Of a stretch of DNA of 64,000 nt, positions 36,367 through 45,368 are shown piece after piece (the first letter of the stretch is position 1; every line of letters starts with the position of its first letter). The translations under genes and the position numbers were made by a program. The stretch spans positions 136,284-200,283 of the forward strand of contig CAMAXE010000002.1 of the NCBI GenBank assembly GCA_945862145.1. Reading direction: 5' to 3'. The notes under the pieces were generated by a model, which was not told where the DNA came from, did not search any database, and saw only the letters and a program-made list of their open reading frames with translations. Source of the DNA: Klebsiella pneumoniae (GTDB taxonomy: Bacteria; Pseudomonadota; Gammaproteobacteria; Pseudomonadales; UBA5518).

Positions 36367-38748
36367 TCATGGTGTGAATTTCGAATTGTCCATTCCGTAA
36401 CCCAGCCTGATTCGGTGCTCTTGAGCGAGGTTCATCAGATCAACCAGAAGGGCATGTCTTGCCACGGATTCATCCCGGTCGGTGCTGACATTGAGGTGGC
36501 CCGTGAACGCGAGAGTGACGCCATCCTTGCCTATATCGGCAATGCCGATTTCCGTAAGTTCAGAGACAAACGCGGCACTGCCTGCAACTCGCTGTTCAAG
36601 TGAGTCGATGTAGGCCTGCAATTTTTGTGATGTAGCGCCGTCGGTGACGAGGATATTCATCTTGATGACGCGGTGACGTCGTGTCCCGAGATTGTTGATC
36701 GTGGCATCGGCAAGCTTGCCGTTAGGAACGATGGAGACACTGTCGTGCGCCGTGCGGATACGCGTCGAACGAATACCCACGGCCTCAACCGAGCCTTCCA
36801 CGAATCCGGCATTGATCCAATCGCCGCTGCGGAAGGGACGATCAGTCACGAGAATCCCGGCCCCGAAAACGTTCGAGAGCGTATCGCGTGCCGCGATCGC
36901 GAAGGCAAACCCCCCAATGCCCAGGGCAGCGAGGATGTTCTGCGTCGGAATGGACAGCAAATGTGCAATGCTGATGGCGGTGCTGAAGGCAATAACGGCA
37001 CGCACGGCTGTCAGGAAAAAGTTCACCAGGATGTCATCGATTTCGCCTGAAGTCAGCTGCGCGCGTCGGCTAAGAAATCTGCCCAGGATGGAGCAGAGAT
37101 GCCACGCTGCGACTCCGGCAGACAGCAGGATCAGACTGCCGATGATGGGGCTGGCGTGCGCGCGTTGCCGCTCGGGCAGTCCGAGTAAGGGAGGCGCAAA
37201 TTGGATAATTGCCGCACTGAAAAGGATCGTCAAAGCCCAGATGAACAAGCGTGGCCGCCCGGGTGCAGCCCCGTGTACCGATTGCACGAGTCCACCAATG
37301 AAATTCGCGATAGTGCGGCCCAGGAACAATGCTGACGGGATCACGAACAACAGCGCGAGCATCTGCCAATACTCCAGCCGCCGCACTCTGCCGAGCAACG
37401 AGGGTGCATTCTCGGCAACGTATTGCCGCAAATTGAAATACGTGCTGGGGGGAATCGCGCCATAAGGAGCCAGTTTTGCTGCCGGTAGGTTGGCCGTGGC
37501 GAAATACAGGTCTGGAATCTCGTCAAGGGTTTCGCGCGTAAACATCCAGGGCGAATCCGGAGCGGGACTAGTCGGCGCGATGACTATAGAGCCGAGTCCG
37601 TGGACGAAGTGGACATAGGGGTCGCGATTCATTCCGTCATTGGGAATGGTCTGTAAGCCGGCCATCCCGATCGTCTGTAGGGTCCGGCGCAGGTATTGGG
37701 CTACCAGCGCACCATCGGATTGCCTGAGAAAAGCCGGCAGTGCAGTCAAATCCAGCGTGGACAAAGTCAGCGAGCGTCCATCGCCTTTCCAATCATCCAT
37801 GCCTTCGAGAAAGGCGCGCATGGTGTCTCGCGGATTCTGCAGGTGGCGAAACGCTTGTGGGGTAGGGGGCGCGGCACCATGGATTGCAAGCAGCGACTTG
37901 CGTGCGCTCGCTACGTCGCCCTCGGTCGGGATCACGAGGTGCCATTCGCCTGTGCCATTGCGCTGCAGCGTTACCGGCAGTGTCAGCCCTGAACGCAATT
38001 GCTCTAACTGCACCGAGACCGGTGTTGTTCCCTGGTCTGTCGGAAAAGCCCCCTCCCGCACGAGCGTGAGATCGATGACATCGAAATAGCGTTGTACCCG
38101 TCGCAACGATTCCGCGGGCGACGTCGGCTGGTCTGAGTTGGCGAAGCCCGCTGCGGCCGCTGCATCCGCCCAGGCTTCCAGCTGACCACCTCGGGCACGG
38201 TTGGCCGCCGCGATGAATGTCAAGAAAGCTGAGCGAGGCGTTTGGAGGTTGATGGATGGTGTCGAACTTTGCGTGGTGCTTCGCCTGCCTGTCCACCAGA
38301 TTGACCCATCCTGCCGCCCGGTGAACGTTCCGCGGTCGTGGCTTATAGCCAACAGAAGAGTTCCCGATTGCTCGCCTTCGAACCATCGCCCCTCGATGCG
38401 AGAGCCCTTTACATGCGCCTCAATGCGACCGTTCTGCGGCGCGTAGGTGCCGGTCACCAACTCGCCCTGTTGTCTGAGAACAAGCCGCCCACCGCCGTCG
38501 TGCGAACTCAGCTCCCACTCACCATCCCAGTCTGCAGCGACGGTTGTTCTGGGTGCGGCGGCAAAGATCGCTAGCAGCAGAAAAAGGCGCGTTATGCAGC
38601 GAACCCCGTTCCCGCCGAGCAACAGCGCACCGCCGTAGGTACTGCTACCCCTGCTGGTGAGTCTCTGCATGCGGAGTCTGCGAAAACCCCACTGCGTGGT
38701 TGGGCATGGCTCCGCAGACATCCCCATGGGGGACGAGGGATTTTTCAT
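36367..38748 (-). CDS. Large MscS-family mechanosensitive channel protein
   Basis: Up to 793 residues. The C-terminal third is a MscS channel: pore helix region NILAALGIGGFAFAIAARDT followed by LSNVFGAGILVTDRPFRSGD, the beta-domain with VSIVPNGKLADATINNLGTR and an alpha/beta C-terminal domain. Several membrane helices (about residues 460-620) precede the pore. The N-terminal half is a periplasmic part with a signal-like segment and an unusual ADWDGEWELSSHDGGGRLVL domain like small extracytoplasmic beta-sheet modules, larger than minimal MscS (286 residues). It would gate ions on membrane tension. The exact start is uncertain; an internal ATG at 38670 is an alternative and neither has a strong ribosome site. 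Confidence 0.85.
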   Translation of the reverse strand: MKNPSSPMGMSAEPCPTTQWGFRRLRMQRLTSRGSSTYGGALLLGGNGVRCITRLFLLLAIFAAAPRTTVAADWDGEWELSSHDGGGRLVLRQQGELVTGTYAPQNGRIEAHVKGSRIEGRWFEGEQSGTLLLAISHDRGTFTGRQDGSIWWTGRRSTTQSSTPSINLQTPRSAFLTFIAAANRARGGQLEAWADAAAAAGFANSDQPTSPAESLRRVQRYFDVIDLTLVREGAFPTDQGTTPVSVQLEQLRSGLTLPVTLQRNGTGEWHLVIPTEGDVASARKSLLAIHGAAPPTPQAFRHLQNPRDTMRAFLEGMDDWKGDGRSLTLSTLDLTALPAFLRQSDGALVAQYLRRTLQTIGMAGLQTIPNDGMNRDPYVHFVHGLGSIVIAPTSPAPDSPWMFTRETLDEIPDLYFATANLPAAKLAPYGAIPPSTYFNLRQYVAENAPSLLGRVRRLEYWQMLALLFVIPSALFLGRTIANFIGGLVQSVHGAAPGRPRLFIWALTILFSAAIIQFAPPLLGLPERQRAHASPIIGSLILLSAGVAAWHLCSILGRFLSRRAQLTSGEIDDILVNFFLTAVRAVIAFSTAISIAHLLSIPTQNILAALGIGGFAFAIAARDTLSNVFGAGILVTDRPFRSGDWINAGFVEGSVEAVGIRSTRIRTAHDSVSIVPNGKLADATINNLGTRRHRVIKMNILVTDGATSQKLQAYIDSLEQRVAGSAAFVSELTEIGIADIGKDGVTLAFTGHLNVSTDRDESVARHALLVDLMNLAQEHRIRLGYGMDNSKFTP

Positions 38749-38984
38749 TTTAGTGCCCAGTTCGCATCCACGGGTGCCTGAACTATAACCAGATTCGGAT
38801 GCTCATGGTCGGCGAATGACCGGCAGCTCGGAAGTGAGGCGTCGGGTTTTCAACACGCCAAGTGATTGAAGGACGGCATGAAAGATGGAAGACCTGACCT
38901 CTCCGTGCTCTGTGCTTTTGCTCCGTGCTCTCCGCGATGCCTCTGCGATACGAAGGTCTCCCTTACTGGATCACGCCTGAGCGC

Positions 38985-39500
38985 TAGCGGCTGTATTCGA
39001 TGACGGTGCCTTACTACACGCGCGGTGGTGTTGGTGCCATGTGGCGCAAGGGCAGTGGACCGTTCGCGTCGCTCGACAGCCTGGCCGGCAAGCGGGTCGC
39101 CGTGTTCAAGGGAACCTACGCTGCGAGCCTCGTGCGCGAGCGCGTCCCGTCGGCGATGATTTTGCCCGTGGACAGCACATCAAGCGAGCTGGACGACATG
39201 CTGCGCAACGGGCAGCCAGACGCGGAGCTGGGCTTTTTCACCCGGCAACGCGACGCGATCCGCAAGCCAGCGGCTGTCGGGGTCTTCGAACAGGCGATGA
39301 TTCAGCCGATGCAATCAGCCTTCGCCCTGCGCAAGGGCAGTGACGAATTGCTTGCTGCCATCGACCAAGCCTTGAATGGTATGTGGGACGACGGCTCCCT
39401 GTACAACATCAAGCTCAAGTATCTGGAGCCACTGGGTATCGAGCCTGCCAAGACGAGGCATCCAGAGCCGCCGGCGATCGCGCCCGCAGCCCAGTCCTGA
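38985..39500 (+). pseudogene. Truncated amino-acid-type solute-binding protein
   Basis: The frame reads RLYSMTVPYYTRGGVGAMWR, then LDSLAGKRVAVFKGTYAASL, FALRKGSDELLAAIDQALNG and DGSLYNIKLKYLEPLG: the C-terminal two thirds of a family 3 periplasmic binding protein (SBP_bac_3). The signal peptide and first lobe are missing, and an in-frame TAG lies at 38985-38987 right before the homologous part. Bases 38749-38984 do not code for the missing portion. The internal ATG at 39000 in the YSMTVPYY strand is not a natural start. So this is a decayed or rearranged fragment rather than a working gene. Confidence 0.7.
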
Positions 39501-39688
39501 AGCGCTGCGGGTCCGGGGAGCTGAGCTGCCGAAGGGCCTAGTCCGCGCTGTTTGGATTTCAGCGTAGTGAGCCTCGATGAGAGCGCGTGCGGAGCCAAGC
39601 TGTCGTGGGGTCAGCACTGCTGTCGTCCATCCACGGCGGTTACCATAGGCCGTCAACTTTGCTCGCTCTGCTCCAGGCCCGATCCTCA

Positions 39689-41215
39689 ATGCCCAGTTCC
39701 CCCACGTTCTCCGCAGACGAACTCGCCACGGCGCTGCGCGTACTCGAGGTCGTCGTTGCCGACCGCGGCGCACTGGCCGCCTGCGACAGCGATGACCGCG
39801 CGCGTTTGCTGCGGCTGGCAGGGCAGGTGGCGATGCCTGATCCTGCGGCCAAGTTGCGGCTGCGGCGGCAGATGCGCCAGCGTGACCTGAACGAACGGCG
39901 CGATGCCGACGAAGCCCTGCGCGCCGGCACCGGTATTCGCGCGCTGCGCGCGAAGCCCGTGTTTCTCACCCCGCCCATGCCGCCCTTGCTGACGTCGAGG
40001 GATGTGCGGGTCGTGGATGAGGCGACGGTCGAGCAAGCTGCCGCCTCCACGCAGGAGAGCCTGCACAAGGCCCGCACTTGCTACACCTGCAAGGCAGAAT
40101 ACACAACGCTGCACGGGTTCTACGATCAGCTCTGCCCGGCCTGCGGCGACCTGAATTTCAGGAAGCGTGCGCCCGCACATGATCTGCGCGGTCGGGTGGC
40201 GATCATCACCGGTGCGCGGGTCAAGATCGGTTATCACGCGGCCATCCTGCTGCTGCGCAACGGTTGTCGCGTCGTGGTCACTACGCGTTTTCCGCGTGAC
40301 TGCGCGGCGCGCTACGCCCGTGAGCCGGACTTCGCGAACTGGCGCGAGCGGTTGTGCATTTACGGACTCGATCTTCGCCACACCCCCTCGGTCGAGGCCT
40401 TTGCCCGCCACATGGGCGATACGCTCACGCACCTCGATTTCCTGATCCAAAACGCCTGCCAGACGGTGCGGCGTCCGCCCGAGTTCTACGCGCACATGAT
40501 CGCCGCGGAGGAGGCGGGGCACGCGCTACTGCCGGCCGCCGAGGCCGCGCTGGTAGCAGACTACGAAGCGCTGCGGCGCTGCTCGGGTAGCGCGGGCCTG
40601 GTGGCGCCGGCGCAACTCTCGCAGATCGCGCCCGATGATCCGCAGGCACTGGCCGATCCGGGTAGCGCGCTGGTCGAGCTCTTTCCGCGCGGCCTGCTCG
40701 ACGCGGACCTGCAGCAGGTCGATATGCGCGACCACAACTCCTGGCGCCTCAGCCTGGACGAAGTGCCTACGCGTGAACTGCTGGAGGTGCTGCTGGTGAA
40801 TGCGGTGGGGCCCTTCGTGCTGTCGGGCCGTCTGAAGCCCTTGATGCTGCGGACACCGAGCCGTGACAAGCACATCGTGCAGGTAAGCGCGATGGAGGGG
40901 CAGTTCAACCGCAACAAGACCGCCAAGCACCCGCACACCAACATGGCCAAGGCCGCGCTCAACATGCTGACGCGCACCTCGGCGCAGGAGTATGTGCGAG
41001 ACGGCATCCACATGAATTCTGTCGATACCGGCTGGATCACCGATGAAGACCCCGCCCATCTCGCGCAGCATAAGATCGACATGCACCGCTTCTCGCCGCC
41101 GCTCGACGTGGTGGATGGCGCGGCCCGCATTGTCGACCCTATTTTTGCCGGCCTCGCCAGCGGCGAGCACGCGTGGGGCCAGTTCTTCAAGGACTACCAG
41201 CCCACTTACTGGTGA
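39689..41215 (+). CDS. SDR-like oxidoreductase with N-terminal zinc ribbon
   Basis: A protein of 508 residues. The first 120 residues are helical and charged; next comes a probable zinc ribbon, CYTCKAEYTTLHGFYDQLCP-AC; then a Rossmann domain, GRVAIITGARVKIGYHAAIL, with TGARVKIG as nucleotide site. A long insertion (about 290-400) separates the middle strands. Where classical SDRs have YxxxK the sequence is HPHTNMAKAALNMLTRTSAQ, so the Lys remains but Thr stands at the Tyr position. VNAVGPFVLSGRL and SVDTGWITDE keep the SDR pattern. The reaction is unknown. ATG at 39689 fits codon use; the ORF extension to 39587 is not needed. First of four plus-strand genes. Confidence 0.7.
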   Translation: MPSSPTFSADELATALRVLEVVVADRGALAACDSDDRARLLRLAGQVAMPDPAAKLRLRRQMRQRDLNERRDADEALRAGTGIRALRAKPVFLTPPMPPLLTSRDVRVVDEATVEQAAASTQESLHKARTCYTCKAEYTTLHGFYDQLCPACGDLNFRKRAPAHDLRGRVAIITGARVKIGYHAAILLLRNGCRVVVTTRFPRDCAARYAREPDFANWRERLCIYGLDLRHTPSVEAFARHMGDTLTHLDFLIQNACQTVRRPPEFYAHMIAAEEAGHALLPAAEAALVADYEALRRCSGSAGLVAPAQLSQIAPDDPQALADPGSALVELFPRGLLDADLQQVDMRDHNSWRLSLDEVPTRELLEVLLVNAVGPFVLSGRLKPLMLRTPSRDKHIVQVSAMEGQFNRNKTAKHPHTNMAKAALNMLTRTSAQEYVRDGIHMNSVDTGWITDEDPAHLAQHKIDMHRFSPPLDVVDGAARIVDPIFAGLASGEHAWGQFFKDYQPTYW

Positions 41216-41285
41216 GGCGATGCGTGATGATGCGTCCGTTGTCCGGCGACGGGGTGTATGGCAGAGGCTTTTCGGGGAGCACCGT

Positions 41286-42182
41286 ATGATCCGACGTTTC
41301 AAACCCACCGACTCGCAGGAGGCCGTCGCTGCGGCAATCAAGGAAGACGGCGCCGCGATCATCGATCAACTTGTTTCCGCGGATGTGATGGATCGGCTTC
41401 AGTGCGAGGTCGATCCTTGGCTTGCCCGCGTGCCCTTTGGCTCCTGCGATGCGGGCGGGCTCCGTACGCGTCGTGTCGGCGGGCTCGTCGCGCGCTCGGC
41501 AACGGCGCGCGAGCTGATCGTCCATCCCGCGATCCTCGGCGTCGCGCGCCGCGTGGTGCATATCCCCACCACGATCCAGCTCCACCTGACCCAGATCATG
41601 GCCCTCGATCCGGGCGAGAAAGGCCAGCCGATCCACCGCGATCAACAGGGGTTGGATCTTTTCACGTTTCCGGCGGGCTACGAGGTGCTCTGCAATGCGC
41701 TCTGGGCGGTGACGGACTTCACAGCGCGTAATGGCGGCACTCGCATCATTCCGCGCAGCAATCACTTTGCCGACAACCTGAGCGAGAGTTTCCGCGAAGA
41801 GGACACGCAGGCCGCGGAGATGGTGCGGGGTTCCTGCCTGATCTACTCCGGTAGCATCTATCACGGAGCGGGCGCAAATCGCAGCGAGCAGACCCGCACG
41901 GGCATGCGCATCCTCTACTCTGCCGGGTGGCTGCGGCAGGAAGAAAACCAGTATCTCTCGGTTCCGCCCGATATCGCCCGCCAACTCGATCCCGCGATGC
42001 TGCGCCTCATCGGCTACCAGCGAGGCGCCTTTGGTCTGGGCTACATCGATGATATGCGCGATCCGATCGCGGCCATTCGCCCGGAGCTTGCCGGGGAGCC
42101 CGGATTTGGCAGCGAGGAGTTGTTAGGCGAACAGTTCGCGAAGATGCGGCGGTTCGCAGCCGGCAGCGATGACGGGAATTGA
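41286..42182 (+). CDS. Phytanoyl-CoA dioxygenase (PhyH) family protein
   Basis: A 298-residue Fe(II)/2-oxoglutarate oxygenase of the PhyH family. Facial triad: His117 and Asp119 in QPIHRDQQG, His193 in SIYHGAGANRS, with Arg204 (EQTRTG) placed to bind 2-oxoglutarate. The family hydroxylates alpha carbons of acyl-CoAs or varied secondary metabolites. ATG at 41286 (MIRRFKP) follows GGGGAG by seven bases; the longer ORF overlaps the SDR gene. Located between the zinc-ribbon SDR and a SnoaL-like gene on the same strand; likely an oxidative step in one pathway. Confidence 0.8.
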   Translation: MIRRFKPTDSQEAVAAAIKEDGAAIIDQLVSADVMDRLQCEVDPWLARVPFGSCDAGGLRTRRVGGLVARSATARELIVHPAILGVARRVVHIPTTIQLHLTQIMALDPGEKGQPIHRDQQGLDLFTFPAGYEVLCNALWAVTDFTARNGGTRIIPRSNHFADNLSESFREEDTQAAEMVRGSCLIYSGSIYHGAGANRSEQTRTGMRILYSAGWLRQEENQYLSVPPDIARQLDPAMLRLIGYQRGAFGLGYIDDMRDPIAAIRPELAGEPGFGSEELLGEQFAKMRRFAAGSDDGN

Positions 42183-42282
42183 AATCCGCGGTGTGCATGC
42201 ACGGCGTACACCGAGTCCTTGGCACCCCGTTTTTCCGATATGCTTGCGCCGAATCAGGCACGATAAAAAACAAGGAGCCTTT

Positions 42283-42828
42283 ATGGACGCGCATCTCGAA
42301 TCCCGCTTGCAGGAACTGCTCGACAAGCAGGCGATCCACGAATTGGTGTCCGCCTACTGCAACGCGGCTGACCGCCACGACAACGAGAAGATGCGCGCGC
42401 TCTACCACGAGGACGCTCTCGACGATCACGCCTCGTTTTTCAAGGGGCTGGCGATGGATTTCATCGACAAGCTCCCCGCGATCCAGGTGCCGATGGAAAT
42501 CCTCCATCACAACGTCACCACCGTGAACCTCAAGCTCGATGGCGATAACGCTGAGGGTGAGGTCTACATCATCGCCTTCCACAAGATACGCACCGACGAA
42601 GGCTCCTTCGATCTGCTGATCGGGGGACGCTATTTCGACAAGTACCAGAAGCGCGACGGTGTCTGGAAATTCGCCCATCGTGCCGTGGTGGCGGATTGGG
42701 CCAATCTGCACAATCCCTCGATCGTGAATCTCGACAACCCCATCATCGAAGGCGCGTACATCGGCAAGCCTGGCGTGGCCGATCCCTCATATGGGTTCTT
42801 CTCGATGTTCAAGCGCGGGCAACGTTGA
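42283..42828 (+). CDS. SnoaL/NTF2-like fold protein
   Basis: A 181-residue protein with the NTF2-like cone fold of polyketide cyclases and ring-hydroxylating dioxygenase small subunits: LLDKQAIHELVSAYCNAADR, HDNEKMRALYHEDALDDHAS, and C-terminal strands TNDEGSFDLLIGGRY-like (TDEGSFDLLIGGRYFDKYQK). The AIHEL...Y-x-A-x-D-x-x-D pattern is typical of SnoaL_4 proteins that act as dehydratases, isomerases or hydrolases. The specific role is unknown. Strong AAGGAG before the ATG at 42283. Confidence 0.8.
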   Translation: MDAHLESRLQELLDKQAIHELVSAYCNAADRHDNEKMRALYHEDALDDHASFFKGLAMDFIDKLPAIQVPMEILHHNVTTVNLKLDGDNAEGEVYIIAFHKIRTDEGSFDLLIGGRYFDKYQKRDGVWKFAHRAVVADWANLHNPSIVNLDNPIIEGAYIGKPGVADPSYGFFSMFKRGQR

Positions 42829-42977
42829 TCCTGGCGCGCGTCGCGGGTCAGGGTGCGAGACGGGTGCTGCTTCTCTTGCCGGCCTCTCTTGCCGGTTGCT
42901 TAAGCCTACGCCCCAACGCTATGGTCAGCGCGCGCGAGCAGCCAAACCTGCGCAGCCCGTCCTGCAAGGGCTTGTGA
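42825..42977 (+). CDS. Possible 50-residue lipoprotein (TTG start)
   Basis: Directly overlapping the SnoaL stop codon (TTGA) a frame encodes a basic start, a hydrophobic run VLLLLPASLAGC with a good lipobox, then 25 residues. Overlap suggests translational coupling, but the rare TTG start and short length make this tentative. No family recognised. Confidence 0.25.
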   Translation: MILARVAGQGARRVLLLLPASLAGCLSLRPNAMVSAREQPNLRSPSCKGL

Positions 42978-43022
42978 TTCCATCTTTCCGGCCAGGCAGC
43001 TACGCACCGAGGAATGCACCCT

Positions 43023-43700
43023 GTGAAACTCTACATGCACCCCATAGCCACCACCGCGCGCCCCGTGCGCTTGTTCTGCGCCGAAAGCGGTATCGCGCTT
43101 GAAGAGGAGGTGGTGGATCTGACGACTGGCGCGCATCACAAGGAACCTTTTGCATCGCTCAATCCAAGTCGTCAGGTGCCACTGCTGGTGGATGGCGACA
43201 TGCAGCTCACGGAGAGTTCGGCGATCCTGAAATACCTCGCCGACAAGCACGGCTCACCGGCGTACCCGAAGGACCTCCAAAAGCGCGCCAAGGTCAACGA
43301 GATGATGGACTGGCTCAACACCGGGCTCATGCGCGATCTGGGCTACAACCTTGTGTACCCGCAGGTCTATCCCCACCACAAGCGCCGCAGCGATGAAGCT
43401 CAGGCCGGCACTCTTGCCTGGGGGCAGGCGGGCGCCAAGCGGTGGCTGCTGTTGCTCGATCAGAATTGGCTCGGCGCTGGTCAGACGTATCTTTGCGGCG
43501 ACGAGATCACGATCGCGGACTACTTCGGCGCCTGCACGGTCACGCTGGCCGAGTTGATTGACTGTGACTTCAGCCAGTTTCCAAACCTCAGCCGGTGGTT
43601 GTCGACGATGAAAAGTCTCAAGAGTTGGGACGCGGTCAATCAGGTGTTTCAGGCCGCGGCGGCGGGCAACAAGGGCAAGCCATTCGAGGTGGTCAACTAA
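43023..43700 (+). CDS. Glutathione S-transferase
   Basis: A 225-residue GST. The N-terminal thioredoxin-like domain has MKLYMHPIATTARPVRLFC, NPSRQVPLLVDGDMQLTESS (glutathione gamma-glutamyl contact at ESSAIL) and KYLADKHGSPAYPKD; the C-terminal helical domain shows YLCGDEITIADYFGACTVTL. The GTG at 43023 is preferred as start because AGGA lies nine bases upstream, while the ATG at 43014 touches it; the shorter form also begins exactly where GSTs usually do. Its last eight bases overlap the convergent acyl-CoA synthetase gene. Confidence 0.85.
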   Translation: MKLYMHPIATTARPVRLFCAESGIALEEEVVDLTTGAHHKEPFASLNPSRQVPLLVDGDMQLTESSAILKYLADKHGSPAYPKDLQKRAKVNEMMDWLNTGLMRDLGYNLVYPQVYPHHKRRSDEAQAGTLAWGQAGAKRWLLLLDQNWLGAGQTYLCGDEITIADYFGACTVTLAELIDCDFSQFPNLSRWLSTMKSLKSWDAVNQVFQAAAAGNKGKPFEVVN

Positions 43701-45270
43701 TCCCGGACAGGCTCTCCCACTGCTCGCGCAATTCGCGTTTCAGGATCTTGCCGATTGCACTGCGCGGTAGCTCATCTACCGCCAGCACGGCGCTCAGGCG
43801 CTGGGTCTTGCCGAGCCGCGCGTTGCTCCAGTCGCGGATCCCGGCGGTGTCGTCAGGCGCATCTGCACGCAATACCACTGCAGCCACCGGCGTCTCGCCC
43901 CAGGCCGCGGAGGGCACGCCGATCACGGCACAGTCGAGTACGTCCGGATGTGCGCGCAGCACGGCCTCGAGATCGCTCGGGTGCACGTTGAAGCCGCCCG
44001 TGATGATCATGTCTTTTTTACGATCGAGCAGGGTCAGGAAGCCATCGGCGTCGAAGCGGCCGATGTCGCCGGTGCGTATATAGCGCTCACCGCCCTCGTC
44101 GTACCACTCGGCCTCGCGTGTTTTGCCGGGCTGCCCGTGATAGCCGATCATCATGCTGGCCGAGCGCCCCACGATTTCGCCCGTCTCGCCTTGCGCCACC
44201 GGCCTGCCGCTCTCGTCGATCAGCAGGATCACGTTGCCCATGGCGGGCTGTCCCACGGTGTGCAGTTTGTCCGGATGCAGGTGCGCGGCAAGGATGCAAC
44301 TCCCGCCACCTTCGGTCATGCCGTAGAGCTCGGTGAGTCCGCCCGGCCAGCGCTTCAGTACCTCGGCCTTCAGTTCCGCGTGGAAGGGCGCGCTTGAGCA
44401 GAACTTGGCCTGGGTGCAGGACAGATCGAACTGCCCGAAGGCCGGCAGCGCCATCAGCCGCGCGTACTGCACGGGCACGAGCATGGTGTGGGTCATCCGC
44501 AGTTCCTGGGCGCGCTCCAGGTAACGCAGGGCGTCGAATCTCGCCATCAAGGCCAGCGCGCCTCCCATCACCAGCGTGGGGATCACCACCACCAGCGTGG
44601 TGTTGGAGTAGAGCGGTGTGGAGATCAACGCGACGGAATCGGGCCCGTAACCTGAGCCTGCTGCACGCATGGCCTGCGCCCAGCGCATGCCGTGCGGCTG
44701 CACGATGCCCTTGGGCGTTCCGGTGGTGCCGGAGGAGTAAATGATATTGAAAGCCCAGGCAGGGTCGATCTCGACTGCCGTGGGTCGTGTGCCGGCCGCG
44801 GCAAGCCAGCCCTCGAAGGGCCGTGGGCCCTGGTTGTCCAGTGCTACTTGCGGCACGCCGCGCGCGCTGATTACGGGCTCGAGGGTGGCGGTGGTCTTGG
44901 CATCGACAAACAGCAGTTTCGCACCGCTGTCTTGCACCATTGCGGCTGTCTGGGCGGGCGTCGAGCCCGGCGCAATGGGCACTACCACCACGCCGGCGCG
45001 CAGTGCACCCACGAACACCGCGAGGTATTCGATGCGCGATGCGGCGCATATCGTGATGGCCTGTTGCGGGGCGATGCCGTCGCGCTGCAGTGAGGCGGCG
45101 ATCCGGTCGGCAAGATCATTTAGCTCGGCGTAGCTGATGCGCCGTTGGTCGTCGATGACAGCCGTTGCATCGGGCCGCTCGGCAGCATGCTTCGCGACGC
45201 GGCCCGCAACAGTCTCGAAGGGCAGCGGGGTCGGGGTGCCCAGGTGGGAGGTGAGGGCAGGCGGGGTCAT
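43693..45270 (-). CDS. AMP-dependent acyl-CoA synthetase/ligase
   Basis: A 525-residue ANL-superfamily adenylate-forming enzyme: P-loop-like IIYSSGTTGTPKGIVQPH, ELYGMTEGGG, YIRTGDIGRFDADGFLTLLDRKKDMIITGG (A5 to A8 core) and the C-terminal Lys in LPRSAIGKILKRELR. It activates a carboxylic acid with ATP and CoA. The ATG at 45270 has GGAG six bases upstream; the GTG at 45276 is too close to it. Last gene of the minus-strand unit running from the DUF1330 gene to here, which includes three acyl-CoA dehydrogenases, so a carboxylic side chain is the likely substrate. Confidence 0.88.
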   Translation of the reverse strand: MTPPALTSHLGTPTPLPFETVAGRVAKHAAERPDATAVIDDQRRISYAELNDLADRIAASLQRDGIAPQQAITICAASRIEYLAVFVGALRAGVVVVPIAPGSTPAQTAAMVQDSGAKLLFVDAKTTATLEPVISARGVPQVALDNQGPRPFEGWLAAAGTRPTAVEIDPAWAFNIIYSSGTTGTPKGIVQPHGMRWAQAMRAAGSGYGPDSVALISTPLYSNTTLVVVIPTLVMGGALALMARFDALRYLERAQELRMTHTMLVPVQYARLMALPAFGQFDLSCTQAKFCSSAPFHAELKAEVLKRWPGGLTELYGMTEGGGSCILAAHLHPDKLHTVGQPAMGNVILLIDESGRPVAQGETGEIVGRSASMMIGYHGQPGKTREAEWYDEGGERYIRTGDIGRFDADGFLTLLDRKKDMIITGGFNVHPSDLEAVLRAHPDVLDCAVIGVPSAAWGETPVAAVVLRADAPDDTAGIRDWSNARLGKTQRLSAVLAVDELPRSAIGKILKRELREQWESLSGIS

Positions 45271-45368
45271 GAGCACTCCGGTAGGCGATACGCGCGTGAA
45301 CCCACTGTGCCGTGCCGACGCACAGCAGTCAGCAGCACAGGTTTCTCAGGGCAGGGTACCCTCCGGAT

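Noticed and set aside
38880-38945. Short imperfect repeat around CTCCGTGCTCT
   Set aside because: Two or three degenerate copies only, within a decayed intergenic region; no structure or function can be supported.
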